A DNA stretch of 64,000 bases from NCBI RefSeq assembly GCF_030345335.1, contig NZ_JAPVRC010000001.1, forward strand, positions 248,001-312,000, given 5' to 3'. The notes beneath the pieces are model-generated. The model saw only the letters and a program-made list of their open reading frames with translations. It was not told the DNA's origin and did no database searches. Of this stretch, positions 36,607 to 44,376 are shown one piece after another (position 1 is the first letter of the stretch; the number at the start of each line of letters is the position of its first letter). The translations under genes were made by a program, and so were the position numbers. The DNA is from Halobacillus campisalis (GTDB lineage: Bacteria > Bacillota > Bacilli > Bacillales > Halobacillaceae).

Positions 36607-37479
36607 TTATTCTTCCTGGTGATTGATTATCGTTTTTCCGTCTTGCTGAATAATTTTTCTTTCTTTCAACAATTTCCCAAGTGCTCGTTTGAACGCGGCT
36701 TTGCTTATGTGAAAAGTATCACGAATTTCATCGGGACTGCTCTTATCAGTTAAATTCATTACTCCATCATTGTCTTTAAGGAACTGATAGACTTGCTCAG
36801 CGTCATCTCCCATCACTTCCTGCTTCAAAGGTCGAAGAGAGATATTAATCGTTCCGTCATCTTTTACATCAATGACACGACCTTCGATAGTTTCTCCAAG
36901 TCGCGGCTCTGTTTTCCTTTCAAATGGGTGAATGAATCCGCGGTAGCCTTCTCCAGTCAATACAAAAGATCCCGCTTTCGTCGAACGATAAACTCTTCCG
37001 ATAACTGTCTCATTCAAAAGTGACGCAGGAGCTTGTTCCAGATCTTCTATTACTTCCCCTTCTGATATAGGCTCCGCAAAAACCCTGTCTTTTTTATCTT
37101 TTTCAAGGCTGACGAACAGCCAATCCCCTTCTTCCGGCCAAACTTCCTTTAGAAGAGGCAGATGATCTTTAGACACTAAGAAAGCTTTATCTACTCCTAT
37201 ATTGACGAAAACACCTAGGTTAGGTACAACCTCCTCTACTTCTGCCCAGCCATAAGAGTCAAGAGTGACTTCAGGAATAACTGTTGTAGCGATGATTTCT
37301 TTTTCCCGGTTCTTATAAATAAATGCTGATACAGTCTGGCCGATCTCGGTGATTTCTTCATGTATTTGATCAGCTGGTAAAGGGTAATCAGTTTCCCCGT
37401 CACTTAACATGAATCCATCAGCCGTCTTTTTAGATATTTGTAAGGTTTGTATAGTTCCAATCTTGCTTGAGTTTATCAT
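36607..37479 (-). CDS. cvfB: CvfB family S1 RNA-binding protein
   Basis: This 290-residue RNA-binding protein (B. subtilis YitL, S. aureus CvfB) has tandem S1-like OB folds and a C-terminal winged-helix. The third S1 shows 'GRVYRSTKAGSFVLTGEGYRGFIHP' split over the domain, and the last 60 residues ('DKSSPDEIRDTFHISKAAFK') fit the winged helix. In S. aureus it affects virulence-factor expression; here the targets are unknown. The ATG overlaps the upstream TGA by four bases (ATGA), so it is translationally coupled to the monooxygenase gene before it. Confidence 0.9.
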   Translation of the reverse strand: MINSSKIGTIQTLQISKKTADGFMLSDGETDYPLPADQIHEEITEIGQTVSAFIYKNREKEIIATTVIPEVTLDSYGWAEVEEVVPNLGVFVNIGVDKAFLVSKDHLPLLKEVWPEEGDWLFVSLEKDKKDRVFAEPISEGEVIEDLEQAPASLLNETVIGRVYRSTKAGSFVLTGEGYRGFIHPFERKTEPRLGETIEGRVIDVKDDGTINISLRPLKQEVMGDDAEQVYQFLKDNDGVMNLTDKSSPDEIRDTFHISKAAFKRALGKLLKERKIIQQDGKTIINHQEE

Positions 37480-38501
37480 ATTTTCCCTGCTCTCTTTGTT
37501 GGTTTTACTTTATTCGCATATTCCGCGATCAACCGGTAAGATTCTTTTTTTGCTTCAAAATCAAAAATATTAGTGATCAGCAAAAACTCGTCTGTCCCGT
37601 AAGCTTCACTTAATTCTTCAAGCTGAGCATATACTTTTTCCGGACTGCCGATGATGCATCTCTTCCTATTGTTTTTAATTTTTTCACGTTCTTTTTCAGT
37701 AAACGGAGAGGATTTCACCTCTGTTATTGAAGGTACTGTAGTATCCAATCCTTTTTCAACTTGCAGAAGCCACTTATCCTGGCTCAACGCCAGTTCTTCG
37801 GCTTGCTCATCCGTGCTTGCGCATATGACGAATACACATGCGTTTACCTTTGGTGCAGCGAGGCTTTTAGACGGCTTGAATTTATCTTTGTACGTAGTGA
37901 TTGATTCAACAGCATTGTCTGGATTAATGAAATGGCCGAACGTAAATCCCGTACCGTTAACCGCAGCATGTTTCGCCCCCCGTTCTGTAAGCCCTAAAAT
38001 CCACATTTCTGGATTATACTCCGTTTTAGGTTTAGCAGCTACACCGTAGTATGGGTGGTCTTTTGGAATTTCACCAAGCAAAAATTGCTGAACTTCTTTG
38101 ACTTGTCTCGAAAAAGAGCTTAAAGGCTTGTCATACCCATCTGTCAGCGCGGCTCTCGTCTTTTTGCCGCCGCCAGGTGACCTGCCTACACCTAGATCGA
38201 TTCGATGAGGGAACAGTGCTTGCAGAACTTTAAAGTTCTCGGCAACCTTTAAAGGGCTGTATTGTGGCAGCAGTACCCCTCCAGAGCCTACTCGTATGGA
38301 CGTTGTCACAGAAGCAATTCTACCCACAAGGATTTCTGGAGAACTGCCAGCCAGGCCATTCGTGTTATGATGCTCTGCGACCCAGTATCTATAGTAACCT
38401 AGCTTTTCGGTATATTTCGCTAAAGATAATGAATTCATAAGGGCGGTCTCTGCAGAGTCTCCTTTTGATATGGGGCTTTGATCTAAAACACTTAAGATCA
38501 T
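37476..38501 (-). CDS. Luciferase-like (LLM class) flavin monooxygenase
   Basis: This 341-residue bacterial-luciferase-family TIM barrel uses reduced FMN and oxygen on an unknown substrate. Motifs include 'LSVLDQSPISKGDSAETAL', 'RYWVAEHHNTNGLAGSSPE', 'VGSGGVLLPQYSPLKVAENF' and 'DLGVGRSPGG', typical of the YwcH/MsnO8 subgroup. The start is ATG 38501 after AAGGA; the frame from 38540 would overlap the preceding gene. It lies behind a PadR regulator and overlaps cvfB by ATGA, so all three may share a transcript. Confidence 0.85.
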   Translation of the reverse strand: MILSVLDQSPISKGDSAETALMNSLSLAKYTEKLGYYRYWVAEHHNTNGLAGSSPEILVGRIASVTTSIRVGSGGVLLPQYSPLKVAENFKVLQALFPHRIDLGVGRSPGGGKKTRAALTDGYDKPLSSFSRQVKEVQQFLLGEIPKDHPYYGVAAKPKTEYNPEMWILGLTERGAKHAAVNGTGFTFGHFINPDNAVESITTYKDKFKPSKSLAAPKVNACVFVICASTDEQAEELALSQDKWLLQVEKGLDTTVPSITEVKSSPFTEKEREKIKNNRKRCIIGSPEKVYAQLEELSEAYGTDEFLLITNIFDFEAKKESYRLIAEYANKVKPTKRAGKI

Positions 38502-38526
38502 AAGTACAGGATCCTTCCTTTTCGAA

Positions 38527-38907
38527 CTATTTGTAAACATCTTTCATAATTTGGTTGAGTATCTTCAGCTGTTCTTCAAATAAAATCTTATACCGCTTCT
38601 TAAGAACGTCAAATTCTTCTTTTCCCTGGTCAGTGAGGTAGTACCAATACACTTTTTGACGTTTCTTTTCATGTGATTTATAATCTTCTTTTCGATAGAG
38701 TAACCCTTCTTCAGTCATCTCATGCAGGGTATCAAGCAATGTTGATGGTGCAGGTATCCAATTTTTTGTAAGCTTGTGGAACTCGGCTTTGAAATGTTCA
38801 CTGATTAAAGGTTCACTTACTTGAAGCAAATGCATAATATAAAATTTTGTAAATTGAGCAGCACTCATGTTCAATGCAAATCTTTTCGGATTATTTTTAT
38901 GAGACAT
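38527..38907 (-). CDS. PadR-family transcriptional regulator
   Basis: The 126-residue winged-helix protein has helices 'AQFTKFYIMHLLQV', the recognition region 'PAPSTLLDTLHEMTEEGLLYR' and the wing 'KVYWYYLTDQGKEEFDVLKKR', then a C-terminal dimerisation helix. PadR proteins repress detoxification or efflux genes and respond to small aromatics. It lies 25 bp ahead of the luciferase-like gene, its likely target. The start is ATG 38907, 8 bases after GGGAG; the ATG at 38916 is too close. Confidence 0.8.
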   Translation of the reverse strand: MSHKNNPKRFALNMSAAQFTKFYIMHLLQVSEPLISEHFKAEFHKLTKNWIPAPSTLLDTLHEMTEEGLLYRKEDYKSHEKKRQKVYWYYLTDQGKEEFDVLKKRYKILFEEQLKILNQIMKDVYK

Positions 38908-38956
38908 ATCATCCACTCCCTGCTTTTCTTTTATTTTACAATAAAGGGGAGTGGTT

Positions 38957-39034
38957 TTGTCTAATAATAAGTACGTTTGTTCGGTTTTAATGATTGGTTT
39001 TAAAATTGGTCTCGGAGTTGCTACTAAGTTTTAA
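38957..39034 (+). CDS. Possible 25-residue peptide carrying repeat copy D
   Basis: A TTG at 38957 follows AAAGGGGAG and opens a 25-codon frame ending 'KIGLGVATKF'-stop. The ending is shared with the minus-strand frame over repeat copy A and partly with copies B and C. It diverges from padR. It may be a small membrane peptide or only the intact end of a decayed family. The small size and lack of a proven promoter make it uncertain. Confidence 0.25.
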   Translation: MSNNKYVCSVLMIGFKIGLGVATKF

Positions 39035-39035
39035 G
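39005..39035 (-). repeat. Copy D of the four-copy short repeat
   Basis: In reverse complement it reads CTTAAAACTTAGTAGCAACT then CCGAGACCAAT, identical to copy A over the first 24 bases. It overlaps the last codons and stop of the kinase-like gene at 39031. It lies 29 kb from the other three copies. Confidence 0.7.
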
Positions 39036-39543
39036 TGCAAGCGTTTTGGCGTAAGAATTTTTTTACAGCTTTTTTTGATGGTAAAATGACAATTTGAGCG
39101 TGGTTTGCTTGTTCTAAAGCGGACGACATGACATGGTTTCTTTTTTTGGTGGGATAGTTCCAAACATATTTAATGAATTCTAACGACATTCTCTCCGAAC
39201 AGCCTGGTCCCATATCTTCTCTTGACTTGCCTTTGTTCAAAAGCCAGCGCTTCAAAATTCTCCATAAGCACAAATAGCGATTCAAATCCAGCATGATCAC
39301 AGTATCAGCCAGAGCAAGCCTCTCATCCCATACCCCACTGTAATTCCCTTCAATAATCCAGGATGGTTTATCTAAGTGCACTTTTTGTTTAGCTGCAAGC
39401 TCTGCCTGGGTGGACATGATCCAGCCAGGCTTCCAAAACAAACGATCCATATGTACGACTTCAATGTGGTGACAACCACCTAATTGTTTGGCCAGTGTTG
39501 ATTTTCCAGAACCCGCAGAACCGAGAATAACTACTCTATTCAA
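39031..39543 (-). CDS. P-loop kinase-like protein (FlaR/topology-modulation type)
   Basis: The 170-residue cytoplasmic protein has the Walker A 'GSAGSGKST' at the N-terminus, 'HMDRLFWKPGW', 'WIIEGNYSGVWDERLALADT' and a lid-like Arg/Lys-rich segment ('RILKRWLLNKGKSREDMG'). It belongs to the adenylate-kinase-like group annotated as DNA topology modulation protein FlaR; the true substrate is unknown. It starts with TTG 39543 after AAAGGAG. Its 3' end is formed by repeat copy D, so the last residues may be repeat-derived. Confidence 0.75.
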   Translation of the reverse strand: MNRVVILGSAGSGKSTLAKQLGGCHHIEVVHMDRLFWKPGWIMSTQAELAAKQKVHLDKPSWIIEGNYSGVWDERLALADTVIMLDLNRYLCLWRILKRWLLNKGKSREDMGPGCSERMSLEFIKYVWNYPTKKRNHVMSSALEQANHAQIVILPSKKAVKKFLRQNACT

Positions 39544-39665
39544 TTTAAGACTCCTTTACCACCATAGTTGCTTCTATGTCAGTTTAGCAATATTCAACAA
39601 ATTCCGAAAGAATTATCTATTTTATGAAGCTGTATCCCATGGCTGTAGTCTATTTTCTGACACTA

Positions 39666-39703
39666 AAAAAGCCCACTATTGTGGGGGCAATAGTGGGCTT
39701 TTT
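39666..39703. terminator. Terminator after the LysM-3D gene
   Basis: A 16-bp perfect stem AAAAAGCCCACTATTG with its complement has a 6-base G-rich loop. It lies 17 bp past the stop of the minus-strand cell-wall gene. Confidence 0.88.
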
Positions 39704-39719
39704 ATTATAAGCTTTTTAA

Positions 39720-40550
39720 TTATTCAGCTAGAACTTGTACAGTAACGTTTTGTCTACCGAAGTCTAATGCATCGCCTCGGTCTTGCATATAAAGGTCTAC
39801 GCGGTTACCATTGATAGCTCCGCCAGTGTCACCAGCGATAGCAGTTCCGTATCCTTCCACATACACTTTAGATCCTAGTGGGATGACATCAGGGTCTACT
39901 GCGATAACTTTTTGATCAGGATTGTTATTCAAGTCAATACCTGTCGCAGTTACACCAGAGCAACCTACGCAATTAGCAGTATAAGCAGTAGCTTCAGCTT
40001 CTACTTCTTTAATTACATCGTTACTAGTGTCTTGTTCACTGGAATCATTGCTGGATTCTTCAGCTGGTGCAGATTCTTCTTTTGGTTCAGAAGCTTCTTC
40101 TTCAGCTGGTGCTTCTTTTTCTTCTTTAGGCTCAGAAGCTTCTTCTTTTGGAGCAGGAGCTTCTGATTTAGATTCACCAGAAACTGAAAGCTTATCGCCA
40201 GGGTAAATCATGTTGCTTGAAAGATCGTTCCACCCTTTCAAGTCATCGACACTTACTCCATATTCTTTAGAAATTCCGTAAAGAGTGTCGCCAGATTCAA
40301 CTGTATAGCTGCTCTCAGATTTCACTTCTGATTTCTTCTCGCCAGAAACAGAAAGAGTTTGATTAGGGAAGATTAAATTTGAATCAAGATTATTAAGATC
40401 TTTCAGGCTGTTTACAGATACACCTTTTTCTTGTGAAATGCTCCAAAGTGTATCACCTTTGTTTACGTTATAATCTTCTGCACTTACGCCCGTTGCGAAT
40501 GCACCTGTTAATGCTGCTGTTGCTACTAATGAGAAAGCTGTTTTTTTCAT
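39720..40550 (-). CDS. Secreted LysM x2 / 3D-domain cell-wall protein (YocH-like)
   Basis: The 276-residue exported protein has a signal peptide (about 1-24), two LysM domains ('YNVNKGDTLWSISQEKGVSV' and 'YTVESGDTLYGISKEYGVSV'), an acidic Pro/Glu-rich linker with repeated 'SEPKEE' blocks, and a C-terminal 3D domain ('VIAVDPDVIPLGSKVYV', 'GDTGGAI', 'NRVDLYM') whose three Asp define the fold of lytic transglycosylase-like enzymes. It should bind and cleave peptidoglycan. The start follows AGGAGG. Upstream half-sites TGTTAT and TGTAAT hint at WalR control, but their 3-base spacing differs from the usual five, so this is weak. Confidence 0.88.
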   Translation of the reverse strand: MKKTAFSLVATAALTGAFATGVSAEDYNVNKGDTLWSISQEKGVSVNSLKDLNNLDSNLIFPNQTLSVSGEKKSEVKSESSYTVESGDTLYGISKEYGVSVDDLKGWNDLSSNMIYPGDKLSVSGESKSEAPAPKEEASEPKEEKEAPAEEEASEPKEESAPAEESSNDSSEQDTSNDVIKEVEAEATAYTANCVGCSGVTATGIDLNNNPDQKVIAVDPDVIPLGSKVYVEGYGTAIAGDTGGAINGNRVDLYMQDRGDALDFGRQNVTVQVLAE

Positions 40551-41030
40551 GTGTTGAGTCCTCCTATATATTTCATAAAGTTATTTATTAATAGTTTTGT
40601 TTTAACCACAATTACAACAATAACAGAATATCTATAGAATTTAAGAACAAACAGCTAACAGTTTCTTTGCAACTATGACGCTTTAATTGCAATGAGTTTA
40701 CAAAATAGGCACATATGACTATTTTTCAACAAAAAACACCCGTTTTTTGTTTCATATGTCGTATCCTGCGTAATTTTTTATTGGTTGCAATGGTAAATAT
40801 TAAATGATTTTATAGATTTCTATCAATTAAACCAGGCCTTTTTATTAATAAATGGTTCAGAAATATAACAGCAAAACTAATAAAAAACTACTTATTTAAT
40901 AGGTTCAGTAGCAAAAGCGTATATCATGCTAAAACTTCCTAAATTTATCTATACCTCAATGTTACTTATGTAAGAAGTTAATTCAAAAAAGCTTCACTTA
41001 GCTGTTTTGTAATAAAAGTCTTCGTTAAAA
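40551..41030. other. Long AT-rich upstream region of the LysM-3D gene
   Basis: About 480 bp without a gene. A nested AT-rich hairpin lies at about 40711-40762: outer ACATATG / CATATGT, inner ACAAAAAAC / GTTTTTTGT. If the gene has a distant promoter this would be in its leader. I searched by eye for the c-di-AMP (ydaO) riboswitch often found before such genes and saw no convincing match. Confidence 0.4.
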
Positions 41031-41126
41031 ATGACGTACTTTCCTAAGGATGGTGATAATTCTTACCAAGCACTGCCTCCTGGCCACCCACCATTAACCC
41101 CAGTAGGTTTCTCGCCTGGCTGGTAG
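41031..41126 (+). CDS. Possible proline-rich 31-residue peptide
   Basis: ATG 41031 opens a short frame with a Pro/Gly-rich second half ('ALPPGHPPLTPVGFSPGW', then stop). There is no obvious ribosome binding site. The opposite strand over the same bases is also open and Gly/Pro-rich. The block is noticeably richer in GC than its surroundings. It may be a real peptide gene or a remnant of one. Confidence 0.25.
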   Translation: MTYFPKDGDNSYQALPPGHPPLTPVGFSPGW

Positions 41127-41148
41127 GATAGAGCATTACAATGCAAAA

Positions 41149-41187
41149 AAATCGAGTATAAAACCTTTATGGTTTCATACTCGATTT
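41149..41187 (-). terminator. Terminator of ykpA
   Basis: A 17-bp stem (AAATCGAGTAT with its complement, one mismatch) has a 5-base loop, and TTTTTTT on the minus strand follows. It lies 23 bp past the stop. Confidence 0.85.
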
Positions 41188-41209
41188 CTCTTGTATTCAT
41201 ATTGGCTGA

Positions 41210-42820
41210 TTAGATGGAAACCTGCTTTTGAACTTCTGGATCATTCAAGTATTCATCATAAGACATTTCTTTATCTACTATGCCGTTTGGTGTGAATTCG
41301 ATGATACGGTTAGCAATCGTCTGGATGAATTCATGGTCATGTGAAGCGAAAATGATAGAACCTTTAAAATTAATCAATCCTTTATTTAATGATGTGATTG
41401 ATTCTAAGTCCAAATGGTTCGTCGGTTCATCCAGTAAGAGTACGTTAGCGCCTGAGAGCATCATCTTAGACAGCATACCACGTACTTTCTCTCCTCCTGA
41501 TAGTACATCAGGTCTTTTCAGAGCTTCTTCCCCAGAGAACAACATTCTTCCTAAGAAACTTCTTAGGAACGTTTCTGTCTGATCCTCCGGTGAATATTGG
41601 CGCAGCCATTCCACCAGATTGATGTCAGAGCGGTCGAAGAATTTTGAGTTATCTTTCGGGAAATAACTTTGTGAAGTAGTTACGCCCCACTTAAACGTTC
41701 CTTCATCCGGTTCCATTTCGCCCATAAGAATTTGAAACAGTGTAGTCTTTGCAACTTCATGGCTTCCTACAAGCGCAATTTTGTCATCTTTATTCATTGT
41801 GAAACTGACATTATTGAGTACTTTAACTCCGTCGATCGTTTTTGATAAATTCTTGACAGTCAACAAGTCGTTTCCTATTTCGCGGTCTGCTTTAAACGCA
41901 ATATAAGGATATTTCCTTGAAGACGGCTGAATATCATCTAACGTTATTTTATCCAACAGTTTCTTTCTGGAGGTCGCTTGTTTGGATTTAGAAGCGTTGG
42001 CACTGAAACGAGCAACGAATTCTTTTAAATCTTTAATTTTTTCTTCTTTTTTCTTGTTCTGCTCACTAGCCATTCGTTGAGCTAACTGACTGGATTCATA
42101 CCAGAAATCATAGTTACCCACGTAAACCTGAATTTTACCGAAGTCTAAGTCAGCAATGTGAGTACAAACATTATTCAAGAAGTGTCGATCGTGGGAAACA
42201 ACAATAACCGTGTTTTCGAAATCGATCAGGAAGTCTTCCAGCCACTGGATTGCTTTAATATCCAGATGGTTGGTCGGCTCATCTAGTAGTAACACATCAG
42301 GACTGCCAAAAAGAGCTTGAGCAAGCAAGACTTTCACTTTATCCGATCCGGCTATTTCAGTCATCTTTTTATCATGAAGATCATCGGTAACGCCTAGTCC
42401 TGTCAGAAGCCTGGCCGCCTCTGATTCAGCTTCCCAGCCGTTCATTTCAGCGAATTCACCTTCTAGTTCAGCAGCTCTCATGCCATCTTCTTCTGTGAAA
42501 TCGCCTTTCATATAGATAGCATCTTTTTCCTGCATGACTTCATATAATCTAGTGTGACCCATAATGACCGTCTCAAGAACTTGATACTCATCATATTCGA
42601 ATTGGTTCTGTTTCAATACGGCAAGTCTTTGGTCGTTCTTTAGGGAAACATCCCCTGTCTGCGGTTCAATTTCCCCGCTTAATACTTTAAGAAAAGTAGA
42701 CTTACCAGCACCGTTTGCCCCGATGAGTCCGTAGCAATTACCTGGCGTGAATTTTATATTGACGTCTTCAAATAGCTTCTGATCTCCGAAGCGAAGACTG
42801 ACGTCCGTTACGTTTAACAT
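41210..42820 (-). CDS. ykpA: ABC-F family ATPase, YkpA type
   Basis: This 536-residue soluble protein has two ABC cassettes and no membrane domain; ABC-F proteins act on ribosomes. Cassette 1 has 'GLIGANGAGKST' (about 30-41) and 'LLLDEPTNHLD'. Cassette 2 has an unusual Walker A 'LVGSHEVAKTT' but keeps Lys-Thr-Thr, with a normal 'LSGGEKVRGML' signature. The first signature is degenerate ('EIAGSDKVKVLL'). The sequence and order fit YkpA/YbiT. The start is ATG 42820 after GGGAGG; the frame from 42856 has no site. Confidence 0.88.
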   Translation of the reverse strand: MLNVTDVSLRFGDQKLFEDVNIKFTPGNCYGLIGANGAGKSTFLKVLSGEIEPQTGDVSLKNDQRLAVLKQNQFEYDEYQVLETVIMGHTRLYEVMQEKDAIYMKGDFTEEDGMRAAELEGEFAEMNGWEAESEAARLLTGLGVTDDLHDKKMTEIAGSDKVKVLLAQALFGSPDVLLLDEPTNHLDIKAIQWLEDFLIDFENTVIVVSHDRHFLNNVCTHIADLDFGKIQVYVGNYDFWYESSQLAQRMASEQNKKKEEKIKDLKEFVARFSANASKSKQATSRKKLLDKITLDDIQPSSRKYPYIAFKADREIGNDLLTVKNLSKTIDGVKVLNNVSFTMNKDDKIALVGSHEVAKTTLFQILMGEMEPDEGTFKWGVTTSQSYFPKDNSKFFDRSDINLVEWLRQYSPEDQTETFLRSFLGRMLFSGEEALKRPDVLSGGEKVRGMLSKMMLSGANVLLLDEPTNHLDLESITSLNKGLINFKGSIIFASHDHEFIQTIANRIIEFTPNGIVDKEMSYDEYLNDPEVQKQVSI

Positions 42821-43002
42821 TTGAAATCCTCCCGTACATAAGTGTTTAGCATTCAAATTATATCATTCATTACGTTACTAGAATAGGCTTTTGTATTATA
42901 ATCAGCCTGTAGAATAAAAAAAGACTTCTTATGGGAAGAAGTCGGTAATGATTAACCCTCTATTTATCTTCTGCCCTATACTTCCGCGAGAAACCGGCAC
43001 CT

Positions 43003-43030
43003 AAAAAAAGAACCCGTAAAGGGCTCTTTT
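43003..43030 (-). terminator. Terminator of ydjO
   Basis: A 9-bp stem AAAGAGCCC / GGGTTCTTT (one mismatch) is followed on the minus strand by a T-run. It overlaps the stop codon. Confidence 0.75.
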
Positions 43031-43238
43031 ATTTCTGTTTATAGTATAAACTGTTGTTATCTACTACTTGCATAACTTTGCTTTCAGTTTCCATTTCACT
43101 GCCGCAAATAGGACAAATAGCTTCTTCCTCTGTGCGGAAATTATCTCGCATCCAACAGTTACAATCTTCAGATTTACACACCCAAATTTTTGTTTCTTCT
43201 TCAACTATTTCAGCCTGGTTCTTTTTACCAAATGCCAT
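43029..43238 (-). CDS. ydjO: Cold-inducible YdjO-family zinc-ribbon protein
   Basis: The 69-residue protein has two Cys pairs forming a zinc ribbon, 'WVCKSEDCNCWMRDNF' and 'CPICGSEM', after the typical 'KKNQAEIVEEETKIW'. This matches the Bacillus YdjO family, reported as cold-inducible; the molecular role is unknown. The start is ATG 43238 behind AAAGGAGG (about 10 bases); the ATG at 43262 overlaps that site. The cold-shock gene csp lies immediately upstream on the same strand, separated by a terminator. Confidence 0.82.
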   Translation of the reverse strand: MAFGKKNQAEIVEEETKIWVCKSEDCNCWMRDNFRTEEEAICPICGSEMETESKVMQVVDNNSLYYKQK

Positions 43239-43275
43239 CGTATTGAAACCTCCTTTGGACATGTCCAGTTTATGT

Positions 43276-43310
43276 AAAAGAGACTGACTTACATGGAGTC
43301 AGTCTCTTTT
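43276..43310. terminator. Terminator between csp and ydjO
   Basis: A 14-bp perfect stem AAAAGAGACTGACT with its complement has a 7-base loop. It lies 8 bp past the csp stop; readthrough could feed ydjO. Confidence 0.85.
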
Positions 43311-43317
43311 ATATTTC

Positions 43318-43518
43318 TTATAATTTAGTTACATTAGCAGCCTGTGGTCCGCGATCGCCTTCTGTAATTTCAAATTCTACACTTTGACCTTCTTCAAGAG
43401 ATTTGAATCCTTCTTCTTGAATAGCGCTGAAGTGTACGAATACATCGTCTCCACCTTCAACTTCAATAAATCCAAATCCTTTTTCTGCGTTAAACCATTT
43501 TACTGTACCAGTTTTCAT
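43318..43518 (-). CDS. csp: CspA-family cold shock protein
   Basis: This 66-residue single OB-fold RNA chaperone has RNP1 'KGFGFIEV' and RNP2 'VFVHFSAI', followed by '[14 protein letters not shown]' and 'GPQAANV'. It binds single-stranded RNA and DNA and melts structure at low temperature. The start is ATG 43518, 10 bases after GGAGG. The promoter at 43676-43704 gives a leader of about 150 nt, as in other csp mRNAs, where the leader controls cold induction. Confidence 0.95.
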   Translation of the reverse strand: MKTGTVKWFNAEKGFGFIEVEGGDDVFVHFSAIQEEGFKSLEEGQSVEFEITEGDRGPQAANVTKL

Positions 43519-43675
43519 AAAAATGGGTCCTCCAATATTTCTAAAAATTAATATGTGTTCCATGCATCATGAAAAAAATCACATATTACAAAAAGTACCA
43601 AACAGAATTGATAACCCTTTATAATAAGTGATTTAGGAGTTATGCATGGGTTGGTGCCTTTCATATACATATATT

Positions 43676-43704
43676 AATATACACGATTTCACTACATGTG
43701 TCAA
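43676..43704 (-). promoter_or_regulatory. SigA-type promoter of csp
   Basis: On the minus strand TTGACA and TATATT are separated by 17 bp. The predicted start is about 150 nt before the csp ATG, leaving a long structured-leader-sized region. Confidence 0.75.
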
Positions 43705-43730
43705 GAAGTTGTAAGAAATACCCCAACTTC

Positions 43731-43754
43731 ATACGCTAAGAGTCCTTAGCGTAT
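43731..43754. other. Perfect 10-bp hairpin after the superoxide dismutase gene
   Basis: ATACGCTAAG / CTTAGCGTAT with a 4-base loop lies 4 bp past the gene's stop. No T-run follows on the minus strand, so it is a weak terminator or a 3' end structure. Confidence 0.5.
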
Positions 43755-43758
43755 TCCA

Positions 43759-44250
43759 TTAATTCCATTCTATTACTCCGCAAGCTATTCTAAGTCCTGA
43801 ATTACCTGTAGGCTGTGTTTGGTAGTCATCAGGACCTTGATGGATGATGACAGATTTGCCAATGATCTCATCAACTGTAAATCGATCAGTAAAAAAGAGC
43901 ATTCTCGCCCTTCCGCTGTTAGAAAATAATACAGGGAAATCCCCGGCATGATTTCCGTGTGGCTGGTCATCCGGGTTCCAATGCCCGCCAGCTGATTCAA
44001 AGGGCATTTCGCCATTTCCTACATCACAAACTCCCTTCTCATGTATATGGAATCCGTGAGGACCTATCTGTGTGCCGTTCTTTTTTTCAAAAGAAGGAAG
44101 GCCTTCTACTTGGACAATCACCTCTACACCATATGGCTGCTGAACAAAATTCATCATTCCTTTAAGTTTCGGAGCTAACGGGCTGGCATGGAACTCTACC
44201 GTCGCCGATTGACCATACATATTTCTAGGATAGTACAAGACTGGATCCAT
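43759..44250 (-). CDS. Cu/Zn superoxide dismutase family protein
   Basis: The 163-residue protein has all seven expected metal ligands: two His in 'HGFHIHEKG', one in 'GGHWNP', two His and Asp in 'PHGNHAGDFPV', and one in 'IIHQGPDDY'. The Cys pair for the structural disulfide is in 'GVCDVG' and 'IACGVI'. It should convert superoxide to peroxide and oxygen. Unlike B. subtilis YojM, it has no lipoprotein signal that I can see, so its location is uncertain. The start is ATG 44250, 9 bases after GGGAGG; ATG 44256 is too close. It diverges from the SurA-like gene. Confidence 0.88.
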   Translation of the reverse strand: MDPVLYYPRNMYGQSATVEFHASPLAPKLKGMMNFVQQPYGVEVIVQVEGLPSFEKKNGTQIGPHGFHIHEKGVCDVGNGEMPFESAGGHWNPDDQPHGNHAGDFPVLFSNSGRARMLFFTDRFTVDEIIGKSVIIHQGPDDYQTQPTGNSGLRIACGVIEWN

Positions 44251-44376
44251 CTTCATCCCCCTCCCTGTACCTTCATTTTATGTAAAATATGTGGAAATAT
44301 AACCATTCAGTTTTACTTGAGATATAGGGGTATGCTACACTCCGATTATTGATTGAACAGGAAAAGGAGAGATCTT

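Noticed and set aside
40551-41030. c-di-AMP riboswitch upstream of the LysM-3D gene
   Set aside because: Expected by analogy for such genes, but no conserved segments could be recognised.
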